A stretch of 64,000 bases of DNA from Antonospora locustae (lineage: Eukaryota > Microsporidia): contig CM017456.1 of the NCBI GenBank assembly GCA_007674295.1, positions 62,001-126,000 on the forward strand. The letters are read 5' to 3'. Positions 1 through 9,036 of the stretch are shown in pieces. The notes below the pieces were generated by a model. That model did no database searches, had not been told where the DNA came from, and saw only the letters and a program-made list of their open reading frames with translations. Position 1 is the first letter of the stretch. Each line of letters starts with the position of its first letter. Position numbers and translations under genes: made by a program.

Positions 1-221
1 GACATTAACATTTACTTGGTATAGCAAAGAACCTGAAAAACTAGCGTATTAATTTAACACAAAGAAAAGCTTTTTTTTGTGCTTTCTTCTGTGTGACTAT
101 GTCCGATTTGTTTTCCATTAGAACAAATGCTGTTTTGTGTGACATGTCGTATTTTCCGGTGCTTATCGTTTCTTGCGTATCCTCAACGAAATTTCAATGT
201 TACTCTTGTTTTGCTACGCTT
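1..221. other. AT-rich intergenic DNA at window edge
   Basis: I see no convincing gene here. A 34-codon minus-strand ORF (145 down to 41) exists but has no C-rich start context and no recognisable features. The region lies downstream of the minus-strand TMEM208 gene and probably holds its 3' end signals. Confidence 0.4.
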
Positions 222-650
222 TTATCTATTTTTTAAATTCTTGTGGGGAAGAAGTCTCATAATTCTTGGTACAAACTCATAGAGTGTCGAGAGAATCATA
301 ACAAGATATAGCATGTATGCCCAGGAAGTCCATACAGACAGGACTTTGATTATCCAGCTCAGGTACAAAAAGTCAAAGCAGATTGACACGATTCCCCCGC
401 TATCTAAAGACATTCCTCCGTTTTCTAGTCGTCTGCTATTGTCTGTGGTGTACTCAGGTTGCGAAATTTTGTACAGAAAAAAGATGGATAGCGCTTCAGG
501 CGTTGTTTTCAGCAGAAGTCGAATACAGCTTGCAGACTTCGCTAAGCACAGTAAGAGAGAAAACAAAAATGCTGCTGCTTCCCCTATGAACAGGTTTCTT
601 ATCACGACTTTATTTCTGGCAACTGTTTTTTTTGCCGCTGTGCTTGCCAT
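222..650 (-). CDS. TMEM208/SND2-like ER membrane protein
   Basis: A 142-residue protein with a basic start rich in Lys/Arg, two hydrophobic segments in the first half (about residues 20-62), a polar linker ending in a GGMSLD motif, and two more hydrophobic segments followed by a basic tail. This plan, especially the Gly-Met-x-Leu turn before a third helix containing VLS and a Trp-rich fourth helix, matches the TMEM208/Snd2 family, which helps insert membrane proteins into the ER independently of SRP. The ATG at 650 is preceded by a CCC eight bases upstream, as at most genes here. The family call rests on motif memory and topology, so an unrelated four-helix protein is possible. Confidence 0.6.
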   Translation of the reverse strand: MASTAAKKTVARNKVVIRNLFIGEAAAFLFSLLLCLAKSASCIRLLLKTTPEALSIFFLYKISQPEYTTDNSRRLENGGMSLDSGGIVSICFDFLYLSWIIKVLSVWTSWAYMLYLVMILSTLYEFVPRIMRLLPHKNLKNR

Positions 651-737
651 CGATGGGAGTCAAAAACACATTTACTTTATTTCTGTCCACACCTCGTGAG
701 CCGAAAGTGGTTTAGTTTTGAAAAACGCCCTTCCCCA

Positions 738-1085
738 ATGCCAAAGATAGACGAAATAGAAGAAAAGGACGATTCCGAAACACACATCAAGCTTATTGTG
801 AGAGACCAGGATGGAGTGGCAATAGAATACAAAGTGAAAAAGAACGTAAAGTTTGGAAGAGTGCTTGAAAACTATGCAGAGGAAACAAGAAAAAATAAGA
901 GTGACTTGCGCTTGACATACAAGGGCAAAATACTGAGCCAAAGCACCACGCCATTCGATTTGAGATTGCAGAATGGAGACGAAATTGAAGTTGTTGCAAG
1001 CCAGACAGGTGGAGGCAAGAAAAGTTCTTTAATTGATACATTAACTGGTTCGTATGCAGATCTCATTGAGGTTTTTTTGTTGTAG
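738..1085 (+). CDS. SMT3: SUMO (ubiquitin-like modifier) precursor
   Basis: A 115-residue ubiquitin-like protein: acidic N-terminus, then the SUMO beta-grasp fold (residues about 16-88) with the typical 'DLRLTYKGK' and 'LQNGDEIEVV' stretches, then QTGGG at 89-93. SUMO is matured by a Ulp protease that cuts after Gly-Gly, activated by the Aos1/Uba2 E1 and passed to UBC9, which is also encoded in this window (14452-14928). After GG there is a 23-residue tail to be removed, long for the family. The ATG at 738 is chosen because it follows CCCCA directly; upstream in-frame GTG codons lack an ATG. Confidence 0.92.
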   Translation: MPKIDEIEEKDDSETHIKLIVRDQDGVAIEYKVKKNVKFGRVLENYAEETRKNKSDLRLTYKGKILSQSTTPFDLRLQNGDEIEVVASQTGGGKKSSLIDTLTGSYADLIEVFLL

Positions 1086-2022
1086 GAGTAGTTAAGAATC
1101 AAGTAAGAAAGGTAAACAGTGCCCTAACCATGTTGAGTATGATCCTCGAGCCGTTCAAGTTGAAGTTCCTGATGTAAAACAAAAAGTTGGTGTTATTTAG
1201 GTTACCACTGCTCTAATTCGAATTGGTTATGCAAATTTGTGAAGGTGACTTTCCAATACTTCGTATACACATAGGGCGTTTAAGAGACTCTAAAATGTAG
1301 AAATACAGATATGTTTGTCTCTATCTCTGCCTGCTGAAAAAAACAGTAAACACTCCAAATTTTATGGCGAGATACAAATAGAACAGAGAGCATGTAATCA
1401 CAGAAGCGTCTGGATCTAATTAAAATTTGACTTACATTGTATGCGTTTTGAAGAATTAACGAATATTCGAAATGTTCTGTAATACTTATTGCAGGCTTGC
1501 GAATTATCGTGTTGAAGTAAACGAAAACAACGCATCAGTGTAATGAGCGGATTTAAATAACAAATGAAAGCGTTCCTGAAATGGTGATGTGGAATCTATA
1601 TGAATAACAATGGAAAATAGTCGGTTTCCTACCAATGTAGATGTAGCCCTACTCAAAACTATTGTTCGATATCATGTTGTATATATTGCCACGAGGCAGA
1701 GAATCCACATTATCAAAAAACTCATCTCTCTGAATAGAATATTGAAAATTGACGTTTTTATTTGTTTCTTATCGTAGTAATTAAGTTTCTTGTGTGCTTG
1801 GTAGACGTAAAGTCTAACTTATCTGCAGAGGCAAAGTATTCGATTCCAAGAGACTTTTTCACAATTATTGGGAGCTTACATGAAAATGGCATTTCGGACT
1901 TTTGTGGGTGCCATCTCGCATGGCCCAAGAATCTTTATTGAATTTGCAAATGACTACAAGCAGTAAGCTTGATCCACATTGCGCGTACTACGATGCAAGA
2001 TGTGTATGCATTTTTAGCCCCA
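1086..2022 (+). pseudogene. Intergenic region with protein-like fragments, possible decayed gene
   Basis: No intact gene spans this 0.94-kb gap, but several 20-55 codon stretches on the plus strand read like protein and change frame or hit stops: one around 1097-1240 broken by TAG, one starting at ATG 1229, a 55-codon ORF at 1610-1777, and a 50-codon run up to about 1940 containing CGCHLAWPK. Together they look like a gene with several frameshifts and nonsense codons. I do not recognise the ancestor, and chance ORFs in AT-rich DNA remain an alternative. Confidence 0.3.
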
Positions 2023-3228
2023 ATGTCCGACGTAAGAAGCGAAAACGCAGAAAGCTGCGTTACAGAAGACGAGTTTGAAAACGAAAAGGTGGTGCATGCG
2101 GAATACATGCAGTGGAGAAAGAACGTCCCATATCTCTATGACACAGTGCTCAATCATGCGTTTGACTGGCCAGCACTGAGTGTGCAGTGGTTTCCTGATT
2201 ACACGAGAGACAATGACGGAACTACGCAGCGGCTGTTAATTAGCACGCACACATCCGGCCAAGAGGCGGAATACTTGCAGATTGTCTCGGTGACCTTTCC
2301 CGATCTCATCATAGAGGACGTTGAAGAAGTGGGGCAATTTTTCACCGACTCGAAATTCAGGACACTTCAGAAGATACCCGTGAAAGATGAGGTTAACAGA
2401 GCGAAGTACAATCCGCATATTCCCAACTTGATAGCAGCGCGTTCCGACAGCGAAGATGTATGTTTATACGACTACACAAGGCATCTATCACAATCAAAGG
2501 AGCCTAATCCGGACCTGGTGCTGAAGGGCCATGCAAAGGGTGGCTATGGCATCGACTGGAATTATATCGACAAGAACATTTTGATTTCTTCCGGTGAGGA
2601 CAACGCAATTTGCTACTTCGATATCGGTAGTGCCGGGGGCCAGAAGGAGATGGCTTGTGTGCAGAAATACGAGAAGCACACAAGGGTTGTTAACGACGTC
2701 TGTTTCAATCACTTTAATTCGAATGTGTTTGCGAGCGTGAGCGACGACAGGAACCTAATTGTCTGGGACAGAAGAATGGAGAATCAGGCCGTGTTGGAGA
2801 AGGCTCACGCGCTTGATATTCTTACAGCAGAATTTAACCCGCTTGAAGAGTTTGTGCTTGCGACGGGCAGTGCAGATGCCACAGTTAAAATATGGGACAC
2901 GCGGTATCTTGACAGAGTGCTTCATACGCTTATTTCACACAAGAAAAACGTAAATCAGGTGCGGTGGTCCGTTCACATGAGCAGTGTCCTTGCGTCAGCG
3001 TCTGCAGACAGACGTGTCTGCATTTGGGACGTATCCCAGACGGGGATGGAAATGGCGTCTGAGGACCTTGCAGAGGGGCCACCTGAGCTCGTCTTCATTC
3101 ATGGTGGACACACAAACGCCGTGACCGACATATGCTGGAATCCACTTGAGAAGTGGGAAATCGTCAGTGTTGCAGAAGACAACATTCTGCAAATTTGGTC
3201 AAAGGCCGTCCCTGAAGAGTATCGCTGA
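2023..3228 (+). CDS. RBBP4/MSI1-type WD40 histone-binding protein
   Basis: A 401-residue WD40 propeller of the RbAp46/48-MSI1-HAT2 family. The N-terminal helix 'EYMQWRKNVPYLYD' and the following 'ALSVQWFPD' are the histone-H4-binding signature of this family, and six to seven WD repeats follow (for example 'LKGHAKGGYGIDWN', 'ASADRRVCIWD', 'NILQIWSK'). Such proteins are shared subunits of histone acetyltransferase, CAF-1, deacetylase and NURF-type complexes, so which complex this serves cannot be read from the sequence. I start at 2023, where ATG follows CCCCA; an in-frame ATG at 1993 would add ten residues. Confidence 0.9.
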   Translation: MSDVRSENAESCVTEDEFENEKVVHAEYMQWRKNVPYLYDTVLNHAFDWPALSVQWFPDYTRDNDGTTQRLLISTHTSGQEAEYLQIVSVTFPDLIIEDVEEVGQFFTDSKFRTLQKIPVKDEVNRAKYNPHIPNLIAARSDSEDVCLYDYTRHLSQSKEPNPDLVLKGHAKGGYGIDWNYIDKNILISSGEDNAICYFDIGSAGGQKEMACVQKYEKHTRVVNDVCFNHFNSNVFASVSDDRNLIVWDRRMENQAVLEKAHALDILTAEFNPLEEFVLATGSADATVKIWDTRYLDRVLHTLISHKKNVNQVRWSVHMSSVLASASADRRVCIWDVSQTGMEMASEDLAEGPPELVFIHGGHTNAVTDICWNPLEKWEIVSVAEDNILQIWSKAVPEEYR

Positions 3229-3675
3229 ATCTTTGTGCATTCAAAAAAGAATGCTTCATTCAATAAATCAATCGTCTTTTGTGATATTTTTTGTTAATTT
3301 TCTGTTTCCGCTTTTGGAACTGCAAAATACATGTTCTTATGCGAAAAGAAGCGTTAGGTAGCGCTCAGAAAGCAGTAAAATCGCTTATTAATATGCAAAA
3401 GTTCTTTAGAATATAAAATAAAAAGCTATAAGTTTATAGCACCACTGCATTCAAAAGTTACAAGACACTTTCCCATTACGGAATCTTTTAAAAAATGCAA
3501 ACTTCCCGGGAAGCTTCCAAAAGAAACGTGTGAACCAGACGCCTTTAAAACAACCACCAGGACGTAGAAAAGACCACAATATGCGTTTTTGTAACAATTT
3601 TTTTAGGCGTGTTGTACCTACGATTTCCAAAAATGGAAAAAGAATGAAAATATTTTGACGTTAGCGTTGGTACCG
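3229..3675. other. AT-rich intergenic DNA, no gene seen
   Basis: The 447 bases after the WD40 gene are AT-rich with poly-T and poly-A runs. AATAAA-like motifs near 3262 and 3417 could be polyadenylation signals. No ORF or structured RNA was found. Confidence 0.5.
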
Positions 3676-3987
3676 ATGCAGGGAACGATATTCATGGGGC
3701 TTTTCTACTTCCTCTCGCTTGCACTCTACGTATCATTCGTCGTTTTGGGATGTGCGAGAAAGCAGGACGGCGAGAATTCCAAGCTTCCGACAGGCCAAGC
3801 TACGAGGTACTTCGCCATAGAAAACAAGTACGGCGTGGATGTCTGTCCCATCTGCTTGGAGGACTTTGACGAGGACTCGTATTGCAGAGTCCTTGAATGC
3901 AGCCATGTGTTTCACTACGAGTGTGTCAATGAGTGGTTTGCCAGTGTGGCCGTTTCGTGTCCGCTCTGCCAACAGTACAGTAAATAA
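3676..3987 (+). CDS. Membrane-anchored RING-H2 protein
   Basis: A 103-residue protein with one N-terminal hydrophobic segment (about residues 5-27) followed by a cytosolic RING-H2 domain. The zinc ligands are visible in order: CPIC, then C-x-H-x2-H-x2-C in 'CSHVFHYEC', then CPLC just before the C-terminus. RING-H2 proteins are ubiquitin E3 ligases, and small TM-plus-RING proteins often act in ER or endosomal membrane quality control; that role is inference. The ATG at 3676 lacks a C-run; a second in-frame ATG at 3694 would shorten the anchor slightly. Confidence 0.8.
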   Translation: MQGTIFMGLFYFLSLALYVSFVVLGCARKQDGENSKLPTGQATRYFAIENKYGVDVCPICLEDFDEDSYCRVLECSHVFHYECVNEWFASVAVSCPLCQQYSK

Positions 3988-4033
3988 ACATTGTGAATAT
4001 CAGATTTTTTAGACAAAACTGTGTAGTTGCGCG

Positions 4034-4784
4034 TTAATACACACGCTTCAACAGAAACGTTTGTATTCCTGCGCCAATCAGCCCGCCACCGAACTCTCCG
4101 ACCCAATATGCCCAAGAATTGATCCACACCCATGCGAAGAGCACCGGTGCAAACACAAGACCAGGATTGAAAGTCCCACCAGACGATGACGCTCCTAAAA
4201 AAGCAAGGAATCCAAGCGTCCAATAACAAGTGGCGGAATCATTTTTTTTCGGTTCTTTTATCACAGACCTTCATTTTCATCGTCTCTTCGTCCAGGTCCG
4301 GTTCGTGAAACGTGTTTATTGCCACCGAAAAGACCACGAATACAAGAATTCCGGTCAGAACTGCCTCGTTACAAATGATGTTGCCTGCGTTAACCTCGTC
4401 AAAGGCGCGTTTGGGCCTGATAATGTTCAGCAGCGTGTATGAGCTTCCACTGAAACAGCCGAGCACTACAACCGATGCAATCATGAAGCCGCAGAGCTGT
4501 GCACAGATGAAGGTGAGGCCCCTAATAACGGGAATGTGTCCAAAAACCATGGCGCTGAACGTAATTGCTGGATTGAAGTGTGCAAGCGTCATGTCACAGA
4601 ACGTGTAGATCAGCGCAACAGAGCTAAAACCAATAGCGGTTCCAATTATGACCTGCCCTGCTGCAGAGAGCGTCTGAGCCTGACTGATCGTGGCAGCGTA
4701 TACGATAAACCCAAATACAAACGAACACGCCATCTCAGCAAGGTACGGCAAAAGGTACTTTTGATAGGTCTCGAAGGTGCCCAT
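4034..4784 (-). CDS. Aquaporin (MIP family), frame interrupted at an 8-A run
   Basis: A water/glycerol channel of the MIP family that would be about 255 residues, the size of known microsporidian aquaporins. The first 181 codons (from ATG 4784, after GGGGC) encode four helices including the first half-helix motif HFNPA. The second part, in another frame down to 4034, holds 'SGGTFNPG', the second half-helix, with NPG in place of NPA, and the last helix. The frames meet at a run of eight T on the plus strand (4242-4249, A on the coding strand), where the first frame ends in TGA. The homopolymer could be a sequencing error, a real inactivating mutation or a site of slippage. Aquaporins are discussed as water channels for spore germination; that role here is inference. 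Confidence 0.82.
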
Positions 4785-4984
4785 GCCCCTTCTAAAGCAA
4801 TATTTTTAATTTTGTTTGGCGAACCTGATTTTTATGCGCTGGCTGCGCAGCTACAGACGTCTTTCCAGATCTGCATGGAATAAAAAGACGGGTTCCCTGA
4901 AGGGAACGCACCCCGCTTCGTACGAATGTAAAAAGCACACCATCTTAAAAAAGGGGTTTTAATTACGCGCACCGCCCCCCGGGA

Positions 4985-5983
4985 ATGCACATTCCGGTCG
5001 AAGCATCAAATATTACGCCGACTGCATTGGTGATTTCGCTGTGCACGTTCAACTGGCTTGTGAAAAGCACTGAGAATTCTTTTTTTGTTTCAGTGCCGCT
5101 GTTTGTATCGCTTGTGCTTGTAGCCTCATCGCTTCTCAGCTTGAAGAAGAACCAACCGATGCTGTCTGCAAAACTTTTCTTGCTGGGGGCGTCCTGTGCT
5201 CTCTTCGACTTTCTAGTTGCCCGGTTCATGCTGAAGCTGATGCGTTCAAACTCGATAATTGTCGTTTTCAGCACAGTATCCGCCGGTATAAGCTTCGTAA
5301 ACATGCTGTACTCGCGAAACTACTCGAAAATGCTTTCGTGCGTCCTGATCAATCTGGTGCTGCTGTCGTACACAAAGACAATGGAAAGATTCGAAGTGAT
5401 TGGTTGTATCGAGGATCCAGATGACATTAGCACAAAAATCGTCCCTGTCTGCATTCTGAGCAGCATACATCTCATTTACCTCGTTCCACTCAGAGTCGTG
5501 CTCTCTGTAGAGTACAACAAGGAAGAGCACGTAAACGCGCATCTCTCGCTTTCTATCGTACTGTTTCTCGTCTGTGCTGGGAAGACGCTGCTCAATTTGA
5601 ATGCATTCAGAGAAGAACTGACTGCAATCGGAAAAAACACTCTCTGCACCATCGCTTTCTTAGTGGGCTTCGCACTTCTCGTCTTCTTTTACGTAGCCGC
5701 CGTGTTGTTCCGAAAAAAGCACCGCTACTTTATGTTCGTCCGCATATACCAGATTTGCATCTCTCTTGCCTGTATTCTGTACATGTTTGATCCGCCTGAC
5801 TTCGTGTTTGCGAAAAATGTACTTGAAAGCGAGTTCATTCTCTTCTATCTACCGTTCTTTGTGGCATCACTGTTCCTTCTTTTGACGCCTGAAAGCCTGG
5901 GCGAAATAAGCAGAAGCGCAATCTTCGATGATTTTAGAATACCAACCGTTATTGCGTACTATGGCCATACAAACCAAAACTGA
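4985..5983 (+). CDS. Polytopic membrane protein of unknown function
   Basis: A 332-residue protein with about nine or ten hydrophobic segments spread along its whole length and short charged loops. I recognise no family signature. The ATG at 4985 is preceded by a run of six C followed by GGGA, the strongest C-run context in the window. The last 30 residues are polar and probably cytosolic or lumenal. It may be a microsporidia-specific transporter or ER membrane protein, but nothing in the sequence decides this. Confidence 0.8.
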   Translation: MHIPVEASNITPTALVISLCTFNWLVKSTENSFFVSVPLFVSLVLVASSLLSLKKNQPMLSAKLFLLGASCALFDFLVARFMLKLMRSNSIIVVFSTVSAGISFVNMLYSRNYSKMLSCVLINLVLLSYTKTMERFEVIGCIEDPDDISTKIVPVCILSSIHLIYLVPLRVVLSVEYNKEEHVNAHLSLSIVLFLVCAGKTLLNLNAFREELTAIGKNTLCTIAFLVGFALLVFFYVAAVLFRKKHRYFMFVRIYQICISLACILYMFDPPDFVFAKNVLESEFILFYLPFFVASLFLLLTPESLGEISRSAIFDDFRIPTVIAYYGHTNQN

Positions 5984-6280
5984 GATAGGAAGGCAACAGG
6001 ATCCCTTGTATAACACACTTGGCATATATACTCTGTGCGCAAAAAAGAGTCGCAAGCCACTTCTCTAATAAACGTATTTTGTCCATCAGCGCTTACGTCC
6101 CGCGTGCACAAACGTCAAAAACGTGCTTCTACCTGCGGATGCTTTCGTCTGCAACCATCAGTGCAAGTGGAGCGATAAAAACGTGGATTTATTTGCGTGT
6201 TGCTTGCACAAGGCAGAACTATGATGCTGCAGGCCATGGACACACACCGTGGGCTTCTATCTCTTTCTGTGAGCGCGCCA

Positions 6281-6457
6281 TTAGTCGTGATTTCCTTGCT
6301 TACGCGCAGACGAGAATCGCGGCACTCCAAACTCGCTCAGTAGTTTTCCGTTTCGGAGACTCTCTTCGATGGACTCATTCAGCGTGGATGCAAGAATCAT
6401 CTGCTCCTCCGGGCTGAATGCCAGACCAAGACCAAGAAAAAGCAACATGCACTGCAT
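6281..6457 (-). CDS. Small secreted or membrane protein, 58 codons
   Basis: A short ORF that size filters would miss. It starts MQCMLLFLGLGLAFS, a signal-peptide-like hydrophobic start, then an acidic to polar stretch with 'EEQMILAST' and 'EESLRNGKLL', and ends in a basic tail. A clean TATA box (CTATAAATAAAG) lies 9-19 bases before the first ATG and 18-28 before the second in-frame ATG at 6448, which may be the real start. The combination of promoter, signal peptide and composition supports a real gene. I do not recognise the product. Confidence 0.5.
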   Translation of the reverse strand: MQCMLLFLGLGLAFSPEEQMILASTLNESIEESLRNGKLLSEFGVPRFSSARKQGNHD

Positions 6458-6464
6458 CGCCTTC

Positions 6465-6476
6465 CTTTATTTATAG
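6465..6476 (-). promoter_or_regulatory. TATA box of the 58-codon gene
   Basis: CTATAAATAAAG on the minus strand, immediately upstream of the small secreted ORF at 6281-6457. The very short distance to the ATG matches the other TATA boxes in this window (near 9991, 28571 and 42681). Confidence 0.5.
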
Positions 6477-6533
6477 TTTTCCCCAGTTTCAAAAGTGTTT
6501 CAGACCTGTTGCACCGGCATGTCCTGAAGCAAA

Positions 6534-6944
6534 TCACTCGGAAGTTGTCTTGGAAAGCATGTCCCGCAGCACACTCATCACGAAGACCTTCCCCTCGCTG
6601 TTCTTTCCGTAGTCCAGCACAGCCGCAACTCCGCACGGACACACCTTTGACTTGTCGTGCCGAGACACCAATCCTGCAATCTTGCCAAGCTCCTTTCTGC
6701 TCTCGATCAAAATCACAGGGATGTTTCTCTCTCGGCACAGAGCGTCGATCACCGTGCTTGCCTTCTCGTCGTTGTCCTTGGCAAGCAGAACGAGTTTGGG
6801 CTGCTTCCTCATCACAACGGAACTCACCTGGCGAAAACCCTTCACAAAAAGCTCGCGGCTGTTTGCAATACGGCAGACTTGCTCTAACGCAGTCGGAAGC
6901 GTCATCGACGCGTCAATAACCGGTGCGTACACTTCTTCCGTCAT
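6534..6944 (-). CDS. RPS12: Small-subunit ribosomal protein eS12
   Basis: A 136-residue member of the L7Ae fold family. The central 'PKLVLLAKDNDE' and 'LCRERNIPVILIESRKELG' correspond to the conserved core of eS12, and 'VLDYGK' near the end is the typical eS12 C-terminal motif. It is part of the 40S beak. I start at 6944 because that ATG directly follows CCC; an upstream ATG at 6983 would add an atypical 13-residue extension. It is divergent from the thioredoxin gene with only 63 bases between the two ATGs. Confidence 0.9.
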   Translation of the reverse strand: MTEEVYAPVIDASMTLPTALEQVCRIANSRELFVKGFRQVSSVVMRKQPKLVLLAKDNDEKASTVIDALCRERNIPVILIESRKELGKIAGLVSRHDKSKVCPCGVAAVLDYGKNSEGKVFVMSVLRDMLSKTTSE

Positions 6945-7007
6945 GGGTCGTTTATTCGCAAAAATTTTCCTACAGAAAAACACGACGTAAAAAAAAACTT
7001 AGTGCCC

Positions 7008-7355
7008 ATGGTGAAACCGGTGAGAAAGCTTGAAGAGAATGTGTCCACAGTCAATGGCCTTGAAGAAGTTCTGAAGAAGGAAAAACGCATCATGCTTGTA
7101 TTCCATGCGAAATGGTGCGCTCCGTGTAGAATTTACGAGAAAATCATAGACGAATACAGAACAGAGCACAACGTGCCTCTCTGTCGTGTCAATGTCGAAA
7201 ATGCAAAAGAGCTGACTGACAAGTTTCAAATCATGTCCGTGCCCTTCACACTAATTATAGACGAAGATATGTCCGTAAAAGCAACACAGAGTGGTAAGAT
7301 AGATGAAAAAAGCTTTCATGATCTTGTGATCAAGTATTTTAGCAAAACTCCATAG
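7008..7355 (+). CDS. Thioredoxin
   Basis: A 115-residue thioredoxin with the active site WCAPC (Cys37 and Cys40; WCGPC is more usual) and the cis-proline loop 'SVPFTLII'. It would reduce protein disulfides in the cytosol using NADPH through thioredoxin reductase; no signal peptide is present. The ATG at 7008 directly follows CCC. It shares a 63-base divergent promoter region with eS12, suggesting strong housekeeping expression of both. Confidence 0.93.
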   Translation: MVKPVRKLEENVSTVNGLEEVLKKEKRIMLVFHAKWCAPCRIYEKIIDEYRTEHNVPLCRVNVENAKELTDKFQIMSVPFTLIIDEDMSVKATQSGKIDEKSFHDLVIKYFSKTP

Positions 7356-7706
7356 TCTGTCTCCAAATAAATTCTTGCAAATCTCTGCAAGTGCTCATTT
7401 TTAGGTTCTGCGCGTTCTCCGTTGCATACTTTCTGATCGTTTTCGTAATCAAGCGACCTTCTGCAACAGCTCAGACTAGCCTCGATCTGCGTTTGCTATT
7501 GCAGGACACAGAGTACATTTGCCAATAGCTGCCGAATAAATATTTGGTTCTTTATTCAAAGAAGAAAAGTGAAGAGTGTAAGCTCGCCGCAGAAGGCCTT
7601 TCAAGAACGAGCAGAGTGCAGTCGCCATCTGCTCAACTTTTCGCCATACGACACGTTCACTGCAAAAACCACGAAACCTTTTTTGTAAAACAGAAAAAAG
7701 GCCCCA
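7356..7706. other. Intergenic DNA, nothing recognised
   Basis: This gap contains no ORF with a start signal. A 96-codon plus-strand frame overlaps the start of MBF1 in another frame and looks like a chance ORF. The last bases before 7707 carry the GGCCCCA start context of MBF1. Confidence 0.4.
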
Positions 7707-7982
7707 ATGGGCGTGAATTTCGATCCAAAGCCAGTCAAGCTCTCAAAGAAGCAAGTGCATGCCCCTTCTGTCGTCGAGGAGGATTCAAAAAAGGCCGTTG
7801 GTGCCGTGAACGGTCAGAAAATAGTTCTTGGTAGAGCTGCTGCCGAGATGAAGCAGAAGGACCTGGCAATGAAAATAAATCTTCCCGTCCACGTAATTTC
7901 TGACTGGGAAAGTGGAAGAGCGATGTTTGACAAGAAGATCGCAAAGAAGATCGAAGCAGTTCTGAAAATAAAGCTTGTATGA
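7707..7982 (+). CDS. MBF1: Multiprotein bridging factor 1 (MBF1)
   Basis: A 91-residue protein with a lysine-rich N-terminal half and a helix-turn-helix (Cro/C1 type) in residues about 37-88: 'IVLGRAAAEMKQKDLAMKI' and 'VISDWESGRA' are the core. MBF1 is a conserved coactivator that bridges TBP and transcription factors and also protects against frameshifting at collided ribosomes. It is shorter than the about 150 residues of yeast MBF1, having lost much of the N-terminal domain. ATG follows CCCCA. It converges on HOP2, with the two stop codons two bases apart. Confidence 0.88.
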   Translation: MGVNFDPKPVKLSKKQVHAPSVVEEDSKKAVGAVNGQKIVLGRAAAEMKQKDLAMKINLPVHVISDWESGRAMFDKKIAKKIEAVLKIKLV

Positions 7983-7984
7983 GC

Positions 7985-8899
7985 TCACTCTAAGCCAATC
8001 TCACAAAGTAGTTCTCTCTTGCGCATACCCGTCCCCTCGCAGAGCGAATCGATGATAGCCCGTAGAAAGTTTCGACGCACTTTGATCTCTGTCTCGATTC
8101 TCTTTATGTCCCCGTCCACCTTCTTCATGTCCTCCACGTTGACAGCGTCCTGCGCAATATTGCTAAGCCTCTCTCTGCAGAGACCAATTTCTTCCTCAAA
8201 ACCCTTGATTTGGCTTCTCAGCACATCGTCACTTGGATACTCATTCACAGCTGTCAGAAGATTTGTGAGCTTTTCAGCTTCGCTCTTCAGGCGCCTTACG
8301 TCTGCCTTGACTTCCTCTATTTCCTTGTCCATACTGCAAATTGCATCGGCATCTACTTCTTCCCGCGACTGTACAACACAGTACACTGACGATTTTCCGT
8401 ACACCTTGCAGTAGATTGACTTGTCTTCGATAAGATGGCTGAGAATACGTTGTATCTGTACCCTGCTAATCTCGTTCTTGAAACCCAGGACGATGTCCCC
8501 CACCACAAAGGGCCTATTAGCACTTCTCATGTAGTCAAGCACCTTGGATGCAAGAACATCGTCTTCTTCCGCGTTCCTTGTCCGCTTTTCCTTTTCCTTT
8601 GTCTGGCTTGACGTCTTTCGCACAGATGTCTTTCTCTTGGCAGCTACAGAGCCACTAGTATTACTAGGTGGTGTTTCCCGTGATATGCTCTTCTTTTTAG
8701 ACAACGAGTCGCGGGACGTGCTTCTTTTATTTGATATCGAGTCGCGAGACACACTTTTCTTCTTCTTTCTGGAAAGCATCTCGCTGCTGGTACTCTCCAG
8801 AGTGCTGCTTTCTGTCTGCAAGTCATCGTTTTCTGTTTGTGTTTCCACGTTCTCGTCGTTGGAAAACTCAGAATAGAGCTCAGGCTCGTTGTGAAGCAT
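7985..8899 (-). CDS. HOP2: HOP2/PSMC3IP homologous-pairing protein
   Basis: A 304-residue protein. Residues about 120-180 form a winged helix ending 'KVYGKSSVYCVVQ', closely matching the HOP2 (TBPIP) winged helix, followed by a long coiled coil with the break typical of HOP2, and a short C-terminal region. HOP2 works with MND1 to stimulate strand exchange by RAD51/DMC1 in meiosis. The first third is a serine/lysine-rich extension with three degenerate copies of a 10-11 residue S-R-D-S unit, not part of the classical protein. Start at 8899 is chosen because the ATG follows CCC; the ORF is open further upstream. Confidence 0.85.
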   Translation of the reverse strand: MLHNEPELYSEFSNDENVETQTENDDLQTESSTLESTSSEMLSRKKKKSVSRDSISNKRSTSRDSLSKKKSISRETPPSNTSGSVAAKRKTSVRKTSSQTKEKEKRTRNAEEDDVLASKVLDYMRSANRPFVVGDIVLGFKNEISRVQIQRILSHLIEDKSIYCKVYGKSSVYCVVQSREEVDADAICSMDKEIEEVKADVRRLKSEAEKLTNLLTAVNEYPSDDVLRSQIKGFEEEIGLCRERLSNIAQDAVNVEDMKKVDGDIKRIETEIKVRRNFLRAIIDSLCEGTGMRKRELLCEIGLE

Positions 8900-9036
8900 G
8901 GGTCTCTTGCTTGTGAGTAAATGCACTGAGCTTAGCAGATATTCACTACCAGATGCGGTACAGCATAAGAAAAGCATTCGGGCGTTCATTGCACAAAAAA
9001 CATGTTCAAACACGATTCAGACCCCTCTACTAAGTG

